A stretch of DNA of 64,000 nucleotides from Candidatus Defluviicoccus seviourii (GCA_900609035.2 UXAT02000004.1:45543-109542), one strand, 5' to 3'; shown: positions 38,126 to 47,440, counted from the stretch's first letter. The notes: generated from the letters alone by a model not told the origin. Made by a program: numbers and translations.

Positions 38126-39379
38126 TTACATCCGCCGCCGGCGCGCGTCCCACGCATTCGCAAGCTGATCGCGATGGGCAGGGGCGGCGACACCGATCAA
38201 GGCATTGGCGCGTGCATCGATCGCTTTCAGCCTGAGATCGGCAACGCCATGTTCGGTGACCACGATGTCAATATCCGCGCGCGTGATGCTGACGGCCGTG
38301 CCGGCAGCGAGTTCGGCAACGATGCGCGAGACACCGCCTTCACCGCTCGTGGCCGGCAGGGCGACAATGCCGAGACCACCTGGCGACAGTCGCGCGCCAC
38401 GCATGAAATCGACGATACCGCCGGTGCCGCTGACTTGGCGCGCGCCCACCATTTCGGCGTTCGCCTGGCCAAGGAGATCGACCTCGACCACCGAATTGAT
38501 GGCGAGGAAGCGGGGAATACGGGCGAGGGTCGCGATCGCATGGGTTTCACCGACGGCGGCAAAGCGAACCGCATCGCTGCCGCTGCAAAACGCATAGAAG
38601 CGCGCATCGCCAAGCGCCATCCCGGCCGTGATCGCGCCGGGGCCACTCTCAATCGCACCGTTCTCGACGAGCGCAAGCAGTGGTGCGCTGATGGCGCCGG
38701 AGTGGATCTTGAGCCGCCTTGCCCCGGTCAATGCGCTGAACACGTTCTGCACGCGACCGATGCCGAGTTCGAGCGTGTCACCATCGCGCACCAGCGTGGC
38801 GACATTGCGCGCGATCGCATCCCACACGGGATCGACGATCGGGTCGTCCGCCAACAGCGGGCTTTCGGCCTCGACGATGAAATCGGCGTCCTCAAGCGCA
38901 AGACTGGCGGTGCCACACGTGGCCGGCATCCGCGGGTTGATGTGCACGACCGTGCACTTGGCCTTGCTCATTATCGCCGGCGTGAAGTCATGCGCGATGC
39001 CTAAACTCAAGCGGCCGTCCTTGTCCGGCGGCGCCACTTGGACGAAGGCGAGGTCGATCGGCAGCACGTCACGCAGGTAACGATAGATCTCGAAGTAGGA
39101 CAGCGGCATCAGCGCGATGCGGCCGGCCGCGAAGGACGCGTGCAGCTCCCGGCCGACAAAAAAGGCCGTTGATCGGGCGTCCGCATGCAAGCCGGCGTAG
39201 TCGACGCGGTTGATGCCGGGCAGCCAGACGCCTGCGAAGTGGACGCCGCGGCAGGCTTCCGGCGTCCGGCTCAGCGCCTCCACAATCGCCGCCGATTCAC
39301 CACCGACGCCGGGCGCAAATACCGTCATGCCCGGCCGGAGCAGGCCGGGGATATCGGTCGGCGCGATGCGGCGCGTCAT
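38126..39379 (-). CDS. Acetyl-CoA hydrolase/transferase family CoA-transferase
   Basis: 417 residues. CoA-transferase of the acetyl-CoA hydrolase / 4-hydroxybutyrate CoA-transferase type. The catalytic Glu is expected in [20 protein letters not shown]; other motifs are [35 protein letters not shown] and [13 protein letters not shown]. It moves CoA between acyl groups, or hydrolyses acyl-CoA. The start overlaps the DJ-1-like stop as ATGA; the longer frame upstream is that gene out of frame. Substrate not determined. Confidence 0.9.
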   Translation of the reverse strand: MTRRIAPTDIPGLLRPGMTVFAPGVGGESAAIVEALSRTPEACRGVHFAGVWLPGINRVDYAGLHADARSTAFFVGRELHASFAAGRIALMPLSYFEIYRYLRDVLPIDLAFVQVAPPDKDGRLSLGIAHDFTPAIMSKAKCTVVHINPRMPATCGTASLALEDADFIVEAESPLLADDPIVDPVWDAIARNVATLVRDGDTLELGIGRVQNVFSALTGARRLKIHSGAISAPLLALVENGAIESGPGAITAGMALGDARFYAFCSGSDAVRFAAVGETHAIATLARIPRFLAINSVVEVDLLGQANAEMVGARQVSGTGGIVDFMRGARLSPGGLGIVALPATSGEGGVSRIVAELAAGTAVSITRADIDIVVTEHGVADLRLKAIDARANALIGVAAPAHRDQLANAWDARRRRM

Positions 39380-39990
39380 TCGGCTGCGGTCGCCGCCACC
39401 AGCAGATCCTCGTGCGTGATCCGCGTGCCGAGAAGGCGCAGGAATTGGCTCAGCCAGGCCGGGTGCGCAGGCCATGCCGGCGCCGTAACCAGGTTTGCGT
39501 CCGTATAGGCCTGATCGACATCGATCTCGGCGTACTGGCCGCCGGCACTGCGCACTTCTGGCGCGCACGCCGGATAGGCCGAGAGCCTGCGGCCGGCGAG
39601 GACATCGGCTGCAGCGAGCAGCTGGGCACCGTGGCAGATCGCGGCGATCGGCTTGCCGGCTTTCGCGAAGTGGCGCACGATTTCGACGACCCGGTCATCA
39701 AGACGCAAGTATTCGGGCGCTCGACCACCGGGGATGACCAGTGCGTTGTAATCCTGCGCATCGATTTCGGAGAAGGTCGCGTTCAACGTAAACGCGTGGC
39801 CTGGCTTTTCCGAATAGGTTTGATCGCCCTCGAAATCGTGCACCGCGGTGCGGATCTTCTCACCGGCGCTCTTGCCGGGACAGACTGCGTGCACGCTGTG
39901 ACCCACCATCTGCAGCGCTTGGAACGGGACCATGATCTCATAGTCCTCGCCGAAGTCGCCGACCAGCATGAGGATCCTCTTGGCGGCCAT
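39376..39990 (-). CDS. DJ-1/PfpI family protein
   Basis: 204 residues, class I glutamine amidotransferase-like fold of DJ-1/PfpI. The nucleophile Cys is in [19 protein letters not shown], the conserved Glu in [19 protein letters not shown], and [16 protein letters not shown] completes the site. Family members act as proteases, glyoxalases, hydratases or deglycases; which applies is unclear. GAGGAGG lies about 6 bases before the ATG. Overlaps the CoA-transferase gene. Confidence 0.9.
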   Translation of the reverse strand: MAAKRILMLVGDFGEDYEIMVPFQALQMVGHSVHAVCPGKSAGEKIRTAVHDFEGDQTYSEKPGHAFTLNATFSEIDAQDYNALVIPGGRAPEYLRLDDRVVEIVRHFAKAGKPIAAICHGAQLLAAADVLAGRRLSAYPACAPEVRSAGGQYAEIDVDQAYTDANLVTAPAWPAHPAWLSQFLRLLGTRITHEDLLVAATAAE

Positions 39991-40054
39991 GGGTTCCTCC
40001 TCTCGACGCCAAGTTTGCCCTGCCTGCGACCGGCAGGTGCATTTGCTCGGAATC

Positions 40055-41314
40055 TTAGCACGCCGCCGGGGTGGCGGCCAGCGGTGGACGCAACAGGAGG
40101 GCGAGGCAGAGCGCTGCCATTGCAAGCACGCTTGCCAGCCAGAAGCTCGCAGCAAAGCCGCCGAAGTGATCAGCGGCGACGCCGGCGAGCGCCGGGCCGA
40201 TGATCTGGCCGATGCCGAAGATGACCGTCACCGTGCCAAACGCATCCGCCGCGTGCGCCGCGCCCATGTAGTCGCCGACGGCGGCCGCCATGATCGAGGG
40301 CGTGCTCCAGGCAACGAAGCCGAACAGGACCACCGATAGCCACAGCGCGGCGGGGCTGCCGGCAGCGGCTGCAAGCGCATAGGATGTCGCCTGAAAGGAA
40401 AAAACGACGGCAAGACCGGCGCGGCGGCCGATGCGGTCCGACAGGCTGCCGAAGACGGGGCCGGAGAAAACGCTCAAGGCGCCGATCCAGACCCAGAAGG
40501 TGCCGGCCGTCATCTCCGTGTAGCCGTGATCGGCCACCAGGCTGGTGACGATGAAGGTCGCATAGATCACGTAAGAGCCGCCGAAGAGGGCGTAGATGGT
40601 ACCGAGGTGGGCCAGCAGCAGGCGGGTCTTGCGGCGGTCGAGGGGTGCGTGCTGATCGACGGCGGATTTGCCAGTGCCGTGGGTAGCGGCCGCCGGTGCA
40701 GTCCCGACCGGTACCAGGTTCAGCTCGGCCGGGTGGTTGCGCAGGATCAGACCGCACACAAGCGCGACCGCCAAGACGGCGAGGGCCAAGATCAGCCAGC
40801 TCGCCCGCCAGCCTTCCGCGCCCAGTGCGGCGCTCACCGCCGGCACCAGGAGGCCGGCTGCGGCAATCGCAAGGCCGTTGCCGATCACCATCAGGCCGGC
40901 GGCCTTGCCGCGCTGCTGACGCGCGAACCAGAGCGAGACCAAGCCCATGACCGGCACATTGGCGATGCCGCTGCCCAATCCCGTCAGCGTATAGAGCACC
41001 AGACTGTCGGCAAAACCGATCGCCCGGCCGACCACGATCATCGACGCGCCGACCAGGACCAGCCCACCGGTCACCGTCCAGCGTGCACCAATGCGGCGGA
41101 CAAGGAAGCGGACGCCGTACACCGCGACCAGATAGCCGACCAGATTGCCGGTGCTGATCAGCCCCATCTCGGCGTAGGTCAGGTTCAAGGATACGCCCAT
41201 CGACGGCAGCAGCATGCCGAGCGCGAAACGGCCGAAGCCGATCGAGGCGAACACGGTGAGCATGCCCGCGACGACGACAACCCAGCCGTAGTGAAGGCGC
41301 TTCAGGGCTGCCAT
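40055..41314 (-). CDS. MFS transporter
   Basis: 419 residues, about 12 membrane helices, major facilitator superfamily. The N-terminal half starts [20 protein letters not shown], as in oxalate/formate-antiporter and monocarboxylate-type members. A cytoplasmic loop ([18 protein letters not shown]) separates the halves, and [14 protein letters not shown] is the conserved MFS loop. The ATG has GAGGGA about 10 bases upstream; an ATG at 41353 overlapping the upstream gene is the alternative. Substrate unknown; carboxylate import fits the neighbourhood. Confidence 0.88.
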   Translation of the reverse strand: MAALKRLHYGWVVVVAGMLTVFASIGFGRFALGMLLPSMGVSLNLTYAEMGLISTGNLVGYLVAVYGVRFLVRRIGARWTVTGGLVLVGASMIVVGRAIGFADSLVLYTLTGLGSGIANVPVMGLVSLWFARQQRGKAAGLMVIGNGLAIAAAGLLVPAVSAALGAEGWRASWLILALAVLAVALVCGLILRNHPAELNLVPVGTAPAAATHGTGKSAVDQHAPLDRRKTRLLLAHLGTIYALFGGSYVIYATFIVTSLVADHGYTEMTAGTFWVWIGALSVFSGPVFGSLSDRIGRRAGLAVVFSFQATSYALAAAAGSPAALWLSVVLFGFVAWSTPSIMAAAVGDYMGAAHAADAFGTVTVIFGIGQIIGPALAGVAADHFGGFAASFWLASVLAMAALCLALLLRPPLAATPAAC

Positions 41315-41349
41315 CGTCCCGTTCCCTCGCGATCGGCGCTCGGCAGCCG

Positions 41350-42480
41350 TCATTGCGAGCCTGTCAGCGCCGCGATCATCTGCGCCACCGCGCGCATCTG
41401 CTTGCCCGACTTGCGCGCGTAGTCGGCGCCGGAATAACCCCACCAGTCCCAACAGCCGAGCGGATTCTGGCGATACTGAAACAGCCAGCTGTCCGCCCAG
41501 GCCTTGATTTGGGGATAGAGAACGACGATCGCGTTGCTTTCCGCAACCGCGTTGTATCCGCCGCGGCCGTAGAAGGCGTCGCCGATCTCGTCCTCGCTCT
41601 GGAGGCAGCCGTGGAAGGCGACATGCAGCCGGCAGCGGGCGCCTTGCTGGCATGCCGCGGGCACGTACACATGGCCGCTGGCGTGCATGCTGGCGCTGGC
41701 ATCGTTCGGGTCGAAAAACGGGCTCTGGTCAAAGCGGCGCAGAGGCTCGGTCGCTTTCGCCGGTGGCTGCAGCAGCGCCGGGCCATAGATCTGCTGCAAC
41801 AAGGCTGCGGCGGCACTGAAATCGCAGTCGTTGACGAAGGGCGGGCCAGAAGAGGCGCAGGGATTACCAAAGTCCTCGGTGATCATCGCGTGGTTTGCGA
41901 CTGGATGCTGCTCAAAATAGACGGCGCCCGGTACCGTGAAGGCGCGGTAGAATTGTTCGAGACTTCCAACCACGGAACCGGGAACGCCGCGATCATTGGC
42001 GCCGCTGAAGAGGTAGGCTCGGGCGCGGGCGAGATGGGCCGGATCATCGATGCAGCCAGCCTCGGCTTCGCTGCGTACGCGATCGAGCGCCTGTTTGACG
42101 TCCGGTGGGCCAAGGAAAAGGCCAAGAGGGTTCAGTGCCGAACAGATAAAGAGGGAGGCGAACAAGCCGGTAGGGTCGAGCCGGGACAAGAAGGACCGCT
42201 CGCCGGCGCAAGCGTACGGTCCGCCGGCGACGACACCGGCACCGATGACGCTGGCAGAGTAGGCGACATGAAACTGATGCGCCATGAAGCCGCCCGAGGA
42301 GACGCCGGAAACCGAGACCTGGGCCGGATCGATGGCGAGCGTCCGGCCGATCTCGGTGAGCGTGAGGTCCGCCGCTTCGAGGCTTGTAACGTTCAGCGGC
42401 AGGGCTGCCGCGAGCACGATCGCCGCGACGGCGGCCCGCTTAAGGTGCCGCACTTCAGGTCTTCGCCATCGCGATCGCAT
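41350..42480 (-). CDS. Secreted PHB-depolymerase-like serine hydrolase
   Basis: 376 residues. Signal peptide (KRAAVAAIVLAAALPLNVTS, then EAAD). Alpha/beta-hydrolase of the polyhydroxybutyrate depolymerase type: the nucleophile Ser lies in VSVSGVSSGGFMAHQFHVAY, with GVVAGGPYACAG close after and a C-terminal half RLHVAFHGCLQSEDEIGDAF and WDWWGYSGADYARKSGKQM. Expected to cleave short-chain polyhydroxyalkanoate or oligomers outside the cytoplasm. GGGAG lies about 7 bases before the ATG; the longer frame upstream is spurious. The MFS transporter follows and may import products, by inference. Confidence 0.87.
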   Translation of the reverse strand: MRSRWRRPEVRHLKRAAVAAIVLAAALPLNVTSLEAADLTLTEIGRTLAIDPAQVSVSGVSSGGFMAHQFHVAYSASVIGAGVVAGGPYACAGERSFLSRLDPTGLFASLFICSALNPLGLFLGPPDVKQALDRVRSEAEAGCIDDPAHLARARAYLFSGANDRGVPGSVVGSLEQFYRAFTVPGAVYFEQHPVANHAMITEDFGNPCASSGPPFVNDCDFSAAAALLQQIYGPALLQPPAKATEPLRRFDQSPFFDPNDASASMHASGHVYVPAACQQGARCRLHVAFHGCLQSEDEIGDAFYGRGGYNAVAESNAIVVLYPQIKAWADSWLFQYRQNPLGCWDWWGYSGADYARKSGKQMRAVAQMIAALTGSQ

Positions 42481-42564
42481 TCGGATCTCCCGCAGGGATG
42501 GGCGCAAAAAAAGAAGGAAGTTGAGACCGCCGGCCCGTGGCGCGCGCATCACGCGACGCCGGAC

Positions 42565-42593
42565 TTGAGCACGGCGGAGAACCAGAATACATC
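42565..42593 (+). promoter_or_regulatory. Candidate sigma-70-type promoter for the Hsp20 operon
   Basis: TTGAGC (42565-42570), 17-base spacer, TACATC (42588-42593), about 75 bases before the first hsp20 start. A CTTGAG is also present as a possible RpoH -35, but the following CCCAT is 22 bases away, too far for a standard heat-shock promoter. Found by eye. Confidence 0.35.
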
Positions 42594-42605
42594 CCATGCA
42601 TGGGA
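42592..42605. repeat. 14-bp perfect palindrome upstream of the Hsp20 genes
   Basis: TCCCATGCATGGGA is identical on both strands and overlaps the end of the candidate promoter, 61 bases before the first hsp20 start. It could be a repressor operator. It does not match the CIRCE element of HrcA. Confidence 0.5.
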
Positions 42606-42666
42606 GCCGCCTAGCGTGGGCGAGCTGGGCGTCTTGAACGCGTGCGGACGAGAGGAGAAACACCTC

Positions 42667-43104
42667 ATGATTCGCTACACCCCTGGTGTCGATCTGTGGG
42701 GCGAGCCGCTGGCGACGCTGCGGCGGATCCAGGACGAGATCAATCGCACTTTTAACGAGCCGCAAGCGCCGGCGGCGGAATACCCGGCACTCAACATCTG
42801 GCGCGGCGAGGACGCGGTGCTCGTGACCGCCGAGGTTCCCGGTGTCCGCATGGAGGACATGGAACTGACGGTGCATCAGAATACCCTGACCATCAAAGGC
42901 AAGCGCGCGCCGGTGGCAACGGAGCCGGACGTCAGCTTCCACCGACGCGAGCGCACGTTTGGGTCTTTTGCGCGCACCATTGCTTTGCCGTTCAATGTCG
43001 ATCCCGATCGCGTGCAGGCCTGCGCCGAGAACGGCGTTTTGACCATCACGCTGCCGCGTCCGGAGGCCGAACGGCCGCGCAAGATCCAGATTTCCAAGGC
43101 CTGA
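42667..43104 (+). CDS. Small heat-shock protein (Hsp20/alpha-crystallin), first of three
   Basis: 145 residues. Alpha-crystallin domain (about 45-143): YPALNIWRGEDAVLVTAEVP, MELTVHQNTLTIKGKR, HRRERTFGSFARTIALPFNV and ENGVLTITLPRPEAERPRKI. ATP-independent holdase preventing protein aggregation. AGAGGAG lies before the ATG. First of three tandem hsp20 genes, with 30 bases to the next. Confidence 0.95.
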   Translation: MIRYTPGVDLWGEPLATLRRIQDEINRTFNEPQAPAAEYPALNIWRGEDAVLVTAEVPGVRMEDMELTVHQNTLTIKGKRAPVATEPDVSFHRRERTFGSFARTIALPFNVDPDRVQACAENGVLTITLPRPEAERPRKIQISKA

Positions 43105-43134
43105 ACGGTCCTGACGGCGAGAGGAGGCCGTTTC

Positions 43135-43530
43135 ATGACAGACGTCAGCGGAACCGGGAAAGGAACGGCCGAACGCACGGCCGAGAGCACCCGTGCACAG
43201 CCGGTCTACATCCCGCAAGCGGATATCTACGAAACCAAGGACGCCTTGTTCGTAAGTTTGGAAATGCCCGGCGCCAACCCTGACGCGATCAGCATCACGC
43301 TCGACAAGCGTGTGCTCGCGGTTCGCGGCCGCAGTATGCAGAAGCGGCCGGCTGGCTTTTCGCCGGTGCACGCCGAGTACCGGGAGGGCGATTACGAGCG
43401 CTCGTTCACTTTGTCAGAGGCGATCGATGGCGATCGGATCGAAGCCTCGTTCGAGGACGGCATTCTCGATCTAAAGCTGCCAAAGGCTCAGCCGGCGCCG
43501 GCCAAGAAGATCGGCGTCAAACACGGTTGA
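43135..43530 (+). CDS. Small heat-shock protein (Hsp20/alpha-crystallin), second of three
   Basis: 131 residues. Alpha-crystallin domain (about 28-125): YIPQADIYETKDALFVSLEM, ISITLDKRVLAVRGR, YREGDYERSFTLSEAIDG and FEDGILDLKLPKA. AGAGGAGG precedes the ATG. It is clearly diverged from the first copy, so the genes are not a recent duplication. Holdase role as for the family. Confidence 0.95.
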   Translation: MTDVSGTGKGTAERTAESTRAQPVYIPQADIYETKDALFVSLEMPGANPDAISITLDKRVLAVRGRSMQKRPAGFSPVHAEYREGDYERSFTLSEAIDGDRIEASFEDGILDLKLPKAQPAPAKKIGVKHG

Positions 43531-43556
43531 GCAACTTCCTGGGAGGGAACACGCGC

Positions 43557-44087
43557 GTGGATATCAAACGCTGGATGCCCTGGTCATGGCCGTCGTCCGA
43601 ACCGGCGCAAGGTGGTGAGGAGCCGATGCGAGCGCTGCAGTCGGACATCAATCGCGCCTTCGAGAACTTTTGGCAGGGGCTTCCCCGCCGCTTCAAGGCG
43701 GATTGGAAGGTATCGTTCGACAACATCGAGCCCCGCATCGACGTGATCGAGTCCGATAACGCGATCGAAGTGATTGCCGACCTGCCCGGCTTTATCGAGG
43801 ACGAGATCGAGATCGGTGTCGCTCCCGACTCCTTGACGATCATCGCCGAGCACAAGCCGGGAGGCGAGGGCGGCGGCAGCGGTGAGGAAGAAGTGAGCGA
43901 CAAGGGGCGTCGCTATCTCACCACCGAGCGGACGCGTGGCGCCCTGAGGCGGGTGATTGCGTTGCCTGTTCCGTGCGATGACGACAGCGCCGAAGCCAAG
44001 CTGAAGAACGGCATCCTGACCGTCACGGTTGCCAAGGCGGTGCCCGACGCGACGGCCGTCAAACGGATCGTGGTCGCCAAGGCCTGA
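43557..44087 (+). CDS. Small heat-shock protein (Hsp20/alpha-crystallin), third of three
   Basis: 176 residues. A longer N-terminal region (MRALQSDINRAFENFWQGL) precedes the alpha-crystallin domain (about 55-174): RIDVIESDNAIEVIADLPGF, IEIGVAPDSLTIIAEHK, RTRGALRRVIALPVPCDDDS and LKNGILTVTVAKA. A Gly/Glu-rich insert (GGEGGGSGEEEVSDKGRR) sits in the middle. The GTG start has GGGAGGG 10 bases upstream; a TTG ten codons earlier would overlap the previous gene. Resembles the longer class A-like bacterial Hsp20. Confidence 0.93.
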   Translation: MDIKRWMPWSWPSSEPAQGGEEPMRALQSDINRAFENFWQGLPRRFKADWKVSFDNIEPRIDVIESDNAIEVIADLPGFIEDEIEIGVAPDSLTIIAEHKPGGEGGGSGEEEVSDKGRRYLTTERTRGALRRVIALPVPCDDDSAEAKLKNGILTVTVAKAVPDATAVKRIVVAKA

Positions 44088-44141
44088 TCCGCCGCCGGGT
44101 TCGCTTGGAGCAATGCCCATGCCGTCTGTCGTTAACATCCG

Positions 44142-44915
44142 ATGGTCGTTGCGGTGGATGGCGGCGACGGGGTGGACGCCGTGAGCGAGGGACCCGCGAC
44201 GGTGGTGCGCGGACGTAAACGGATCTACCGCTCGGTTGCGACCACGGCGGCGGCCGGTGGTGGCCATGCGGTCCGGCTCGACAACAGAGTGGCGCGCACA
44301 CCCGCCGGCCAAGGACTTGTGCTGCCGACAGCGGCGCTGGCCGAGGCAGTCGCTGCCGAATGGCAGGACCAGGGCGAGACCGTCCAGCCGGACACGATGC
44401 CGCTCACCCAGCTGGCGGCAACCGCGATCGACCGCATCGAGGCCGAGCGTACGCCTGTGATCGAGGCCCTCGTCGCCTACGGTGCCAGCGATCTCGTGTG
44501 CTATCGGAGCGACCACCCGGCCGACCTGGCGGCGCGGCAAGAGGCGCAGTGGGGACCGCTCCTACAATGGGCGGAAACCGCGCTCGGTGCGCGCTTGGGC
44601 GTAACCCGCGACGTCTTCCCACTGCCGCAGCCAGCCGCGGCAACCGAAGCGTTGCGCGGCGCCGTCGCTGCCCTTGGCACGTTCGAATTGGCCGCGCTGA
44701 GCTGTATCGTGCAGATCTCCGCCTCGCTCGTGATCGGGCTTGCTCTGGTCAAGGGCCACCTTGATGCCGAGGCCGCCTTCAACGCCGCGATGCTGGACGA
44801 GAAGTATCAGGCCGAGCGCTGGGGCGAGGACGCCTGGGCCAGTACCCGGGCAGCGGGGCTGCGGGCGGAGCTCGTGGCTGCCGCGCGGTTCGTAGCGTTG
44901 GCGCGGCCGGCCTGA
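44142..44915 (+). CDS. ATP12 family F1-ATPase assembly chaperone
   Basis: 257 residues, ATP12 family, which helps assemble the alpha subunit of F1-ATPase and occurs in Alphaproteobacteria and mitochondria. Motifs: KRIYRSVATTAAAGGGHAVR, LDNRVARTPAG, VAAEWQDQGETVQPDTMPLT and VCYRSDHPADLAARQ, then W-G-P-L-L-Q-W. The C-terminal region ends YQAERWGEDAWASTRAAGL. The ATG lacks a good ribosome-binding site; a GTG at 44181 preceded by GGGGTGG may be the true start. Confidence 0.93.
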   Translation: MVVAVDGGDGVDAVSEGPATVVRGRKRIYRSVATTAAAGGGHAVRLDNRVARTPAGQGLVLPTAALAEAVAAEWQDQGETVQPDTMPLTQLAATAIDRIEAERTPVIEALVAYGASDLVCYRSDHPADLAARQEAQWGPLLQWAETALGARLGVTRDVFPLPQPAAATEALRGAVAALGTFELAALSCIVQISASLVIGLALVKGHLDAEAAFNAAMLDEKYQAERWGEDAWASTRAAGLRAELVAAARFVALARPA

Positions 44916-44943
44916 AGACGAGAAGCGGCGAACGGAGAACCGA

Positions 44944-45237
44944 ATGGCCGACGAGGTCAAGACGAAGGCTGTCCTGGCACGGATCGAGGGACGGGTGCAG
45001 GGAGTCTGGTATCGCGGCTGGACGGTCGTCGAGGCGAACCGGCGCCGTTTGCGTGGTTGGGTCCGCAATTGCTCGGATGGATCGGTCGAAGCGCTGGTCG
45101 CCGGCCCGGAAGCGAACGTGGATGCGATGCTGGAGCTGTTCTGGAAAGGACCGCCATCGGCCAGAGTGACGGCGGTGACGCGCAAGCCGGCCGAGGATCC
45201 CGGCGGCACCCATTTCATGGAGCATCCAACGTACTGA
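44944..45237 (+). CDS. acyP: Acylphosphatase
   Basis: 97 residues. Small enzyme hydrolysing acyl phosphates. Catalytic Arg lies in RIEGRVQGVWYRGWTVVEAN and Asn in LRGWVRNCSDGSVEALVAGP. Length and fold are normal. It follows the ATP12 gene by 28 bases and is likely co-transcribed; its 3' end converges on the diguanylate cyclase genes. Confidence 0.95.
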   Translation: MADEVKTKAVLARIEGRVQGVWYRGWTVVEANRRRLRGWVRNCSDGSVEALVAGPEANVDAMLELFWKGPPSARVTAVTRKPAEDPGGTHFMEHPTY

Positions 45238-45264
45238 TCCGCGCTCGCGCGCGTTGCGGACCGC

Positions 45265-46215
45265 TCAGCTCGCGGCGGTACGCGGTTCGCCGGTCATCGG
45301 CCACGTGCACACCCGCGCGCGTCCCTCCCTCTTGGCGGCGTAGAGGGCCTGATCGGCGCGAGCGAGCGTTTCCTCAAGAGTGGCATCAGGCGTGATCTCG
45401 GCAACACCGAAGGAGCAGGTGATGGTGAGCTCCGCGCCTTCAGCGAGCGGGATCGCGCGCGCCGACAACGAGCTGAGGATCCGCTCCAGGATCTGGCGAG
45501 CGACGTCGAGCGGCGCCTCCGGCAGGCAGAACAGGAACTCCTCGCCGCCATAGCGATAAACGGAGTCGTAGGCGCGCAAACCGCTGGCGAACAGCTCCGC
45601 TGCGGCTGCCAGCACGCGATCGCCGGCCGCATGGCCATGGCAGTCGTTGACCGCCTTGAAATGGTCGAGATCTGCAATCGCCAGCGCACACGGACGACCC
45701 ATCCGCACCGCGCGGGCGCGCTCGCGTTCCAGTTCGCGGTACATGGCGTGGCGGTTCAGCACGCCCGTCAGCGGATCAACATCGGAGAAGGCGGCCGTAA
45801 ACGCGCGCTCGAGCCGGCGAACCTGCATGACGAAGCCGCTCGCTGCATCCATGAACGCGTCGTACTCCGCATCCGGCAGGCTTGCGCCATCAACCGCGCG
45901 GGCTGCCAGCGCGCGGGCGCGCTCGCGCAGTTCTTCGTGCAGGCGAGCAATCGAGCGCACGGCCGGTTGGTTCACCAAGCCGGAATGCTGATTGCGCAGG
46001 AACCAAGTGCCGAAGCGGCCAAGATCGCTCGCTGCCGAAGACAGGCTGACAACGCCTTCCGGCGGGCCGCACAGGAGCGCCCGATGCCATGCCTTGAGCC
46101 AGGCAAAGTGCTCCTGGACGGCGAGATCAAGCTCGCTCAGCAGGTCCTGAGCGCGCACGCCATCTCCACGGGGATCGTCTGCCCGGGTGCGCGGCCGTGC
46201 CTTCGGCCGGTTCAT
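45265..46215 (-). CDS. GGDEF diguanylate cyclase with a CZB-like N-domain (downstream of pair)
   Basis: 316 residues, cytoplasmic. The C-terminal GGDEF domain has DPLTGVLNRHAM, the active site YRYGGEEFLF and, five residues before it, RAYD (the RxxD inhibitory I-site). So it should make c-di-GMP and be product-inhibited. The N-terminal helical part (LDLAVQEHFAWLKAWHRALL, DLGRFGTWFLRNQHSGL, SIARLHEELRERARALAARA) resembles the chemoreceptor zinc-binding domain of DgcZ, but some metal ligands look absent. The start overlaps the stop of the upstream GGDEF gene as ATGA. Confidence 0.92.
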   Translation of the reverse strand: MNRPKARPRTRADDPRGDGVRAQDLLSELDLAVQEHFAWLKAWHRALLCGPPEGVVSLSSAASDLGRFGTWFLRNQHSGLVNQPAVRSIARLHEELRERARALAARAVDGASLPDAEYDAFMDAASGFVMQVRRLERAFTAAFSDVDPLTGVLNRHAMYRELERERARAVRMGRPCALAIADLDHFKAVNDCHGHAAGDRVLAAAAELFASGLRAYDSVYRYGGEEFLFCLPEAPLDVARQILERILSSLSARAIPLAEGAELTITCSFGVAEITPDATLEETLARADQALYAAKREGRARVCTWPMTGEPRTAAS

Positions 46216-47189
46216 GCGTTGCGGACCACCACGCAATTGCGACCGCGGCTCTTGGCGGCATAGAGCGCGGCATCGGCACGCTCAAGCGTGGCCTCGACGC
46301 TTTGCGCCGAACTCAAAGGCGCGATACCAGTGGAGACGCTGGTTCGCAGCTCGGCCCCCTTGGCGATCGGGATCGACCAGCCGGCAACCTTGAGGCGTAA
46401 GCGCTCGGCAATCGCCCACGCGGTGCGCAGATCGGCGTTCGGCAAGCACAGCAAGAACTCCTCGCCGCCGTAGCGAAACACGGCATCATAGGGACGCACG
46501 CTCGCAGCCAGGAGCGAGGCCACGCTTCTCAGCACCGTGTCGCCCACCACGTGGCCGTGCGTGTCGTTGACCGTCTTGAAGTGATCGAGATCGAGCATCG
46601 CCACGCAGCATGGCTGGTTCTCCCGCGCATGACGGTCGCTCTCGATCGCAAGGCGGCGCAGCATGGCCGGCCGGTTGCCGAGCCCGGTCAGCGGGTCGAT
46701 GCTGGCCAGGAGGTTCCAGGTCTCGCTGATCAGTTGCTGCAGGCCGGCGGCAATCTCCACCGCCTCGTCAAGGCAGCGGGTAAACGCTTCGGTCGGCAAT
46801 TTGCCGCTCGTATCGGCGCTGGTGGCGAGATCCGCTGCTGCCGCTGCGAGCGTCGTCAAGCCGGTACCGATGCGCTCGACAAGGGGGTTGCCCCGGAGGA
46901 CGTCGAGATGGGCACCCCGATGCCACATGCTTTCATCGAATGGTTCCGGCGCTTGCCCGGAGCCTGCGTCGCGGTTCAGGCGCCGCACCAGATCGACATG
47001 CACGTCGCGCATCCAGCCCGCATGCCGGCTCTTGATCCGCTCCAGGTCTTGGAGTGCTTGCAGCACCCGTTCAGGCCCGACGGTTCCTCTCAGTGCAGCG
47101 GGCAGGTCCGCTCCAGGCGCGGCGACGGAGTGCCATTCCGGGTCGGAGCGAGGTCGCACGCCGTCCCCTTTGGTCGACGACGGCGCCAT
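46212..47189 (-). CDS. GGDEF diguanylate cyclase (upstream of pair)
   Basis: 325 residues, cytoplasmic. N-terminal helical region (about 1-165) without a recognised domain; LERIKSRHAGWMRDVHVDLV and VERIGTGLTTLAAAAADLA suggest a CZB-like or four-helix sensor. C-terminal GGDEF domain: DPLTGLGNRPAM, YGGEEFLLCLP, and the I-site RPYD five residues before GGEEF. CGAGGGG lies before the ATG. It is translated just ahead of the second cyclase gene by ATGA overlap. Confidence 0.92.
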   Translation of the reverse strand: MAPSSTKGDGVRPRSDPEWHSVAAPGADLPAALRGTVGPERVLQALQDLERIKSRHAGWMRDVHVDLVRRLNRDAGSGQAPEPFDESMWHRGAHLDVLRGNPLVERIGTGLTTLAAAAADLATSADTSGKLPTEAFTRCLDEAVEIAAGLQQLISETWNLLASIDPLTGLGNRPAMLRRLAIESDRHARENQPCCVAMLDLDHFKTVNDTHGHVVGDTVLRSVASLLAASVRPYDAVFRYGGEEFLLCLPNADLRTAWAIAERLRLKVAGWSIPIAKGAELRTSVSTGIAPLSSAQSVEATLERADAALYAAKSRGRNCVVVRNA

Positions 47190-47440
47190 CTATTGCCCCT
47201 CGCGGCATGCGGCACGCCATGCGATCGCTGGCAGCGCTGCGCAGGCGCCTTGTCGGATCATGTCAGGGGCGGGAATATCTGGCGAACGCCGTCGTCCCAA
47301 GGCCGTAAAGAAATCCCTCATGGGGCAAACCCGAATATTCCGCGCAGTGATACGTTCTTGCACACTTTAAAAGGGAAATGTGACTAAACATTCAACCGCG
47401 GACCATCGTATACGAACCGGTTACCGGCGCAAAGAACCAA

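Noticed and set aside
42564..42597. RpoH heat-shock promoter CTTGAG plus CCCAT before the Hsp20 genes
   Set aside because: The spacing of 22 bases is outside the normal range, so only a sigma-70-type match is listed.
41315..43371. Very long frames (583 codons plus; 673 codons minus) around the PHB-depolymerase-like and Hsp20 genes
   Set aside because: Only the C-terminal parts match real proteins; the rest reads through the opposite strand's genes.
47190..47440. Possible small gene in the gap before the diguanylate cyclase pair
   Set aside because: No frame has a ribosome-binding site or recognisable protein; the gap holds only short palindromes such as TCGTATACGA (47406-47415).
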